Assembly (NCBI GenBank): GCA_003451935.1 | Contig: DMJA01000246.1 | Coordinates: 1 to 16,330 of the forward strand | Direction of reading: 5' to 3' | Origin: Verrucomicrobiota bacterium | Lineage (GTDB): Bacteria; Verrucomicrobiota; Kiritimatiellia; CAIQIC01; Lenti-01 | Length of the DNA stretch: 16,330 nucleotides | Shown: in pieces, positions 14,224 to 16,330 of the stretch | Numbering within the stretch: the stretch's first letter is position 1 | Layout: the number at the start of each line of letters is the position of its first letter | Made by a program: the position numbers and the translations under genes | Notes under the pieces: model-generated | Seen by the model: only the letters and a program-made list of their open reading frames with translations | Told to the model about the DNA's origin: nothing | Databases searched by the model: none

Positions 14224-14973
14224 ATGGTGGAGGATTTCCTGCCCCGCCTGAAGAACGGCAACGCCTGGCTCCGCCTCCTTCGCCTGCCGAACCTCTTGAC
14301 CATGCCCGGCGACCTCCTCGCCGGTTTCCTCCTCGCCTCTTCGGCAACCGCCACGGGCTGGGCCCGACTCTTCCTGGCCCTCCCCGCTGGACTCTTTCTG
14401 TATGCCGCCGGCATGATTCTCAACGACCTTTTCGATTACGCCGAAGACCTCCGCGACCGACCGCTTCGTCCCCTCCCCGCCAACCAAATCGCGCGCGAAA
14501 CGGCAGCGGCTGTCGCGCTGATCCTGTTATGGATTGCCGCCTTCCTATCCGCGTTCTTCGATGCGCTGCCCGTCGCGATCCCGCTGATCTTGTGCATCCT
14601 CTTCTACGATGTCGGCCTCAAGCGGGTGAATATCCTCGGCCCCGCGCTCATGGGCGCCTGCCGCGCCGGCAACCTCCTGCTCGGTGCTGCCGCCGCGCAC
14701 GAAGGCGGTGCGGCCCATCCCTTCCCCCTCGCCGGAGCCCTTGTGCTCGCGCTCTACATTGCCGCCGTCACGCACCTGGCCCGCAACGAGACGAGCCCCG
14801 GCGCAAGATTCACGCCCCAACGCATTGGCCAGCTCCTCGGAATGCTGATCCCCCTGCAGGCGCTCCTATGCGTCGCCGCCATCCACCGCTTCCCCGCCAA
14901 CCTCCTCGGCCTGTCCCTTCTGCCGCTCCTGAAACTTCACCGTCTCCTCGCAACGCGCTTCCCGCCCAGCTGA
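14224..14973 (+). CDS. eboC: EboC-type UbiA-family prenyltransferase, 249 aa
   Basis: An integral membrane protein with about seven to nine hydrophobic helices. The first aspartate-rich motif is NDLFDYAEDLRDRPLRP (67-83, with D68, D71, D75), the classic UbiA NDxxDxxxD...RPxRP. The second motif region is FYDVGLKRVNILGPALMGACRAGN (127-150), with only one clear acidic residue. UbiA enzymes transfer prenyl groups to aromatic or lipid acceptors; the substrate of EboC is unknown. I chose ATG 14224 because it has GAGG eight bases ahead and leaves a short lead into RLPNLLTMPGDLLAGF. A TTG at 14134, overlapping eboB, would add 30 residues and cannot be excluded. eboD, eboE and eboF do not follow, so the cluster is incomplete here. 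Confidence 0.85.
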   Translation: MVEDFLPRLKNGNAWLRLLRLPNLLTMPGDLLAGFLLASSATATGWARLFLALPAGLFLYAAGMILNDLFDYAEDLRDRPLRPLPANQIARETAAAVALILLWIAAFLSAFFDALPVAIPLILCILFYDVGLKRVNILGPALMGACRAGNLLLGAAAAHEGGAAHPFPLAGALVLALYIAAVTHLARNETSPGARFTPQRIGQLLGMLIPLQALLCVAAIHRFPANLLGLSLLPLLKLHRLLATRFPPS

Positions 14974-14992
14974 CCCCGCTTCCCGCCCCGCG

Positions 14993-15075
14993 CATCTTTT
15001 CTCCTTGCCTCATATTTCCAGTTTTTATAAATATTGAAACAATTTCATTATTTATAAACATTGGAACAGATTAGA
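14993..15075 (+). promoter_or_regulatory. AT-rich regulatory region with two 18-bp direct repeats (putative autoregulatory operators)
   Basis: TTTATAAATATTGAAACA (15024-15041) and TTTATAAACATTGGAACA (15051-15068) differ at two positions and are set 27 bases apart. Each contains the perfect palindrome TTTATAAA. A candidate promoter overlaps them: TTGCCT (15005-15010), 15 bases, TATAAA (15026-15031). The second repeat ends eight bases before the ATG of the winged-helix gene. In a genome this GC-rich the AT-rich paired sites are best read as binding sites for a regulator, most simply the product of the gene they precede. Confidence 0.6.
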
Positions 15076-15645
15076 ATGGCCACCTTGCGACCACTGAATC
15101 CCACCTTGTGGCGGACATGCCGGGTCCTGTCCGGCCATATGCGCTTGAAGCTCCTCCGGCTGCTCCATGATGCCCCGGGCCAAAATGTTTCCGCCTTGGC
15201 CGAAGGGGTCGGCATCGGCATTTCCGACGCCAGCCAGGAATTGCGCCGCATCCAATCGCGCGGCCTGTTGCAGGCGCAACGCCAAGGCGTCCATCTCATC
15301 TACCGCCTGGGCGCTGACCCGCAAGTCCCCTCCGCGGCCCCGCTGCTCAAGGCCCTGAAATCCGCGCTCGCCGGCTTGCCGCCCGAACAGGACGCCGCCA
15401 TGTCCCCCATTGCAGCCGGTTTCGCCCATCCGCGGCGCATCGCCATTGCCAAAGTCCTGATGAAGGCACCCCTGGTTTCCATGGACTTGCGCATGGCCAC
15501 GCGCATCCCCCCGGGCCCGCTAAGCCTGCATCTCGACACCCTGGAAGCGGGCGGATGGGTGCGGCGCAACAAACGGATGCTGAGTTTCCACGTCCCGCCG
15601 CATCCGCTGGCCAAAGCGCTGGTTGGGCTGCTCCCCTCGTCATAA
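15076..15645 (+). CDS. Tandem winged-helix (ArsR-like) transcriptional regulator, 189 aa
   Basis: Two winged-helix domains lie in one chain. The first (about 9-79) has LSGHMRLKLLRLL, a recognition-helix stretch GIGISDASQELRRIQSRGLL, and a wing QAQRQGVHLIYRL. The second (about 113-175) has FAHPRRIAIAKVL, IPPGPLSLHLDTLEAGGWV, and wing RRNKRMLSFHV. This is ArsR-type topology in duplicate, so a monomer could mimic the usual dimer. None of the cysteine or histidine clusters of metal-sensing ArsR proteins is present (only C15), so the signal is unknown. ATG 15076 is preferred over TTG 15061, which lies inside the second direct repeat. The ribosome-binding site is weak (GGAA about 10 bases ahead). 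Paired AT-rich repeats directly upstream suggest autoregulation, and possible control of the flanking ebo or phosphatase genes. Confidence 0.8.
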   Translation: MATLRPLNPTLWRTCRVLSGHMRLKLLRLLHDAPGQNVSALAEGVGIGISDASQELRRIQSRGLLQAQRQGVHLIYRLGADPQVPSAAPLLKALKSALAGLPPEQDAAMSPIAAGFAHPRRIAIAKVLMKAPLVSMDLRMATRIPPGPLSLHLDTLEAGGWVRRNKRMLSFHVPPHPLAKALVGLLPSS

Positions 15646-15671
15646 GGCGTCCGCTTTTGTCGATGGACGCC
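15646..15671 (+). terminator. Hairpin after the winged-helix gene
   Basis: GGCGTCC (15646-15652) and GGACGCC (15665-15671) form a perfect seven-base stem with a 12-base loop, starting at the base after the TAA. There is no T-run immediately after it, so it is at best a factor-assisted or weak terminator. Confidence 0.4.
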
Positions 15672-15701
15672 CCCGCTGATTTGGGATAGATTTTTGCTCC
15701 C

Positions 15702-16330
15702 ATGCGCCCTCTGGTCTATCTGATTTTCCTCTGTTGGGCCGCCACCGGCCTTTTCGCTTCGCCGCGCGATTCCATTTCCATCACCATCGCCTCGGCCAAC
15801 CTGTCCGACAACACCAGCCAGGCCTACGAAGAGCCCGGCATCCGCATTCTCCAGGCGCTCCGGCCCGACATCATTGGCATCCAGGAATTCAACTACAAAA
15901 ACGGCACCTCGCAGGACCTGGTCCACCACTTGTTCGGCCCTGGTTTCCACTTCGCCCGCGAAGAAGGCGGCGCGCGCCTCCCCAACGGCATCATCAGCCG
16001 CTATCCCATCCTCGCTTCCGGACAATGGGAAGACCCCTACGTCGCCAACCGCAGCTTCGCCTGGGCCACAATCCAAATCCCCGGTCCCAAGCCCCTGCAT
16101 GCCATCAGCGTCCATCTCGTCCAGAACCGCGCCACCCGGCGCGCGCCCGAAGCCCGCCACCTGCTCAAGCTCATCCGAGCCGCCTTCCCGCCCGACGATT
16201 ACGTCGTGCTCTGCGGCGACCTCAACATCAGCACGCGTGGCACCGAAGCCCTTGCCGAATTGACGGCCTGGTTCATGGATGACCACCAGCCCGCCGACCA
16301 GGAAGGAAATCCCAACACCAACGCCAACCG
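15702..16330 (+). CDS. Secreted endonuclease/exonuclease/phosphatase family protein (partial, 3' end outside window)
   Basis: The frame is open from ATG 15702 to the last base. Residues 1-20 look like a signal peptide (MRPLVYLIFLCWAATGLFAS), so the domain would act outside the cytoplasm. EEP-fold landmarks follow: SANLSDN with N33, GIQEF with metal-binding E62, VHLV with H138, CGDLN with D173 and N175, and NPNTNANR at the window edge, the start of the usual NT-N-x-R region. Family members include DNases, sphingomyelinases and phosphoinositide phosphatases; nothing here decides between them. No clear Shine-Dalgarno precedes the ATG (TTTTTGCTCCC). The remaining catalytic residues (a final D/H pair) lie beyond the window. 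Confidence 0.87.
   Translation, partial: MRPLVYLIFLCWAATGLFASPRDSISITIASANLSDNTSQAYEEPGIRILQALRPDIIGIQEFNYKNGTSQDLVHHLFGPGFHFAREEGGARLPNGIISRYPILASGQWEDPYVANRSFAWATIQIPGPKPLHAISVHLVQNRATRRAPEARHLLKLIRAAFPPDDYVVLCGDLNISTRGTEALAELTAWFMDDHQPADQEGNPNTNAN

Noticed and set aside
15061..15075. TTG at 15061 as start of the winged-helix regulator
   Set aside because: It lies within the second direct repeat (15051-15068), which looks like an operator. ATG 15076 gives a natural N-terminus.
1..16330. CRISPR array, tRNA, rRNA or large tandem repeats
   Set aside because: No regularly spaced repeats, no CCA-ending cloverleaf and no rRNA-like stretches were noticed on reading both strands. The only closely spaced direct repeat pair is at 15024-15068.

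Overview
The window is high-GC and almost completely filled with bacterial protein-coding genes. The gene style is that of a Gram-negative organism: signal peptides on a glycosidase and on a phosphatase-like protein, an ActP-type symporter, an RmlB sugar-nucleotide enzyme and an ebo-type gene pair. My best guess is a member of the PVC superphylum (Verrucomicrobiota/Kiritimatiellota-like). This rests on the overall impression of the proteins and on the short palindromic repeats between genes. There is no rRNA or tRNA to anchor it, and I hold it with low confidence.

Layout. Positions 1-174 are the 3' end of an rmlB-like dTDP-glucose 4,6-dehydratase gene, followed on the same strand by a complete lysA-like diaminopimelate decarboxylase gene (198-1457). 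Convergent to lysA is a minus-strand operon of three genes read from 7406 down to 1484: a small DUF485 membrane protein, an ActP-type Na+/carboxylate symporter, and a 1225-residue membrane protein. The last combines a PHP phosphoesterase domain, a periplasmic Cache sensor, two PAS-like domains, a CBS pair and a DUF294 nucleotidyltransferase. The operon is bracketed by direct repeats: the intact 3' end of lysA (1311-1477) and a decayed second copy of that 3' end (7667-7833). A palindromic repeat-rich spacer follows.

From 8082 to the end everything is on the plus strand: a ferredoxin-nitroreductase fusion (8082-8933); an operon of a secreted GH13 branching-enzyme-like protein, a DUF2157 membrane protein and a GDYXXLXY protein (9066-12771); an operon of RidA, an EboB-type TatD-like hydrolase and an EboC-type UbiA prenyltransferase (12940-14973); a small tandem winged-helix regulator preceded by an AT-rich pair of 18-bp direct repeats (15024-15645); and the start of a secreted endonuclease/exonuclease/phosphatase-family protein that runs off the window (15702-16330).

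How the genes may work together. The minus-strand operon looks like a short-chain carboxylate (probably acetate) uptake and sensing module. Its large sensor carries both a possible nucleotidyl writer (DUF294) and a possible phosphoesterase eraser (PHP) on one transmembrane polypeptide. That architecture, the lysA remnant on its far side, and the autoregulated-looking tandem winged-helix gene are the three items most worth following up. No CRISPR array, transposase, integrase, tRNA or rRNA was seen.
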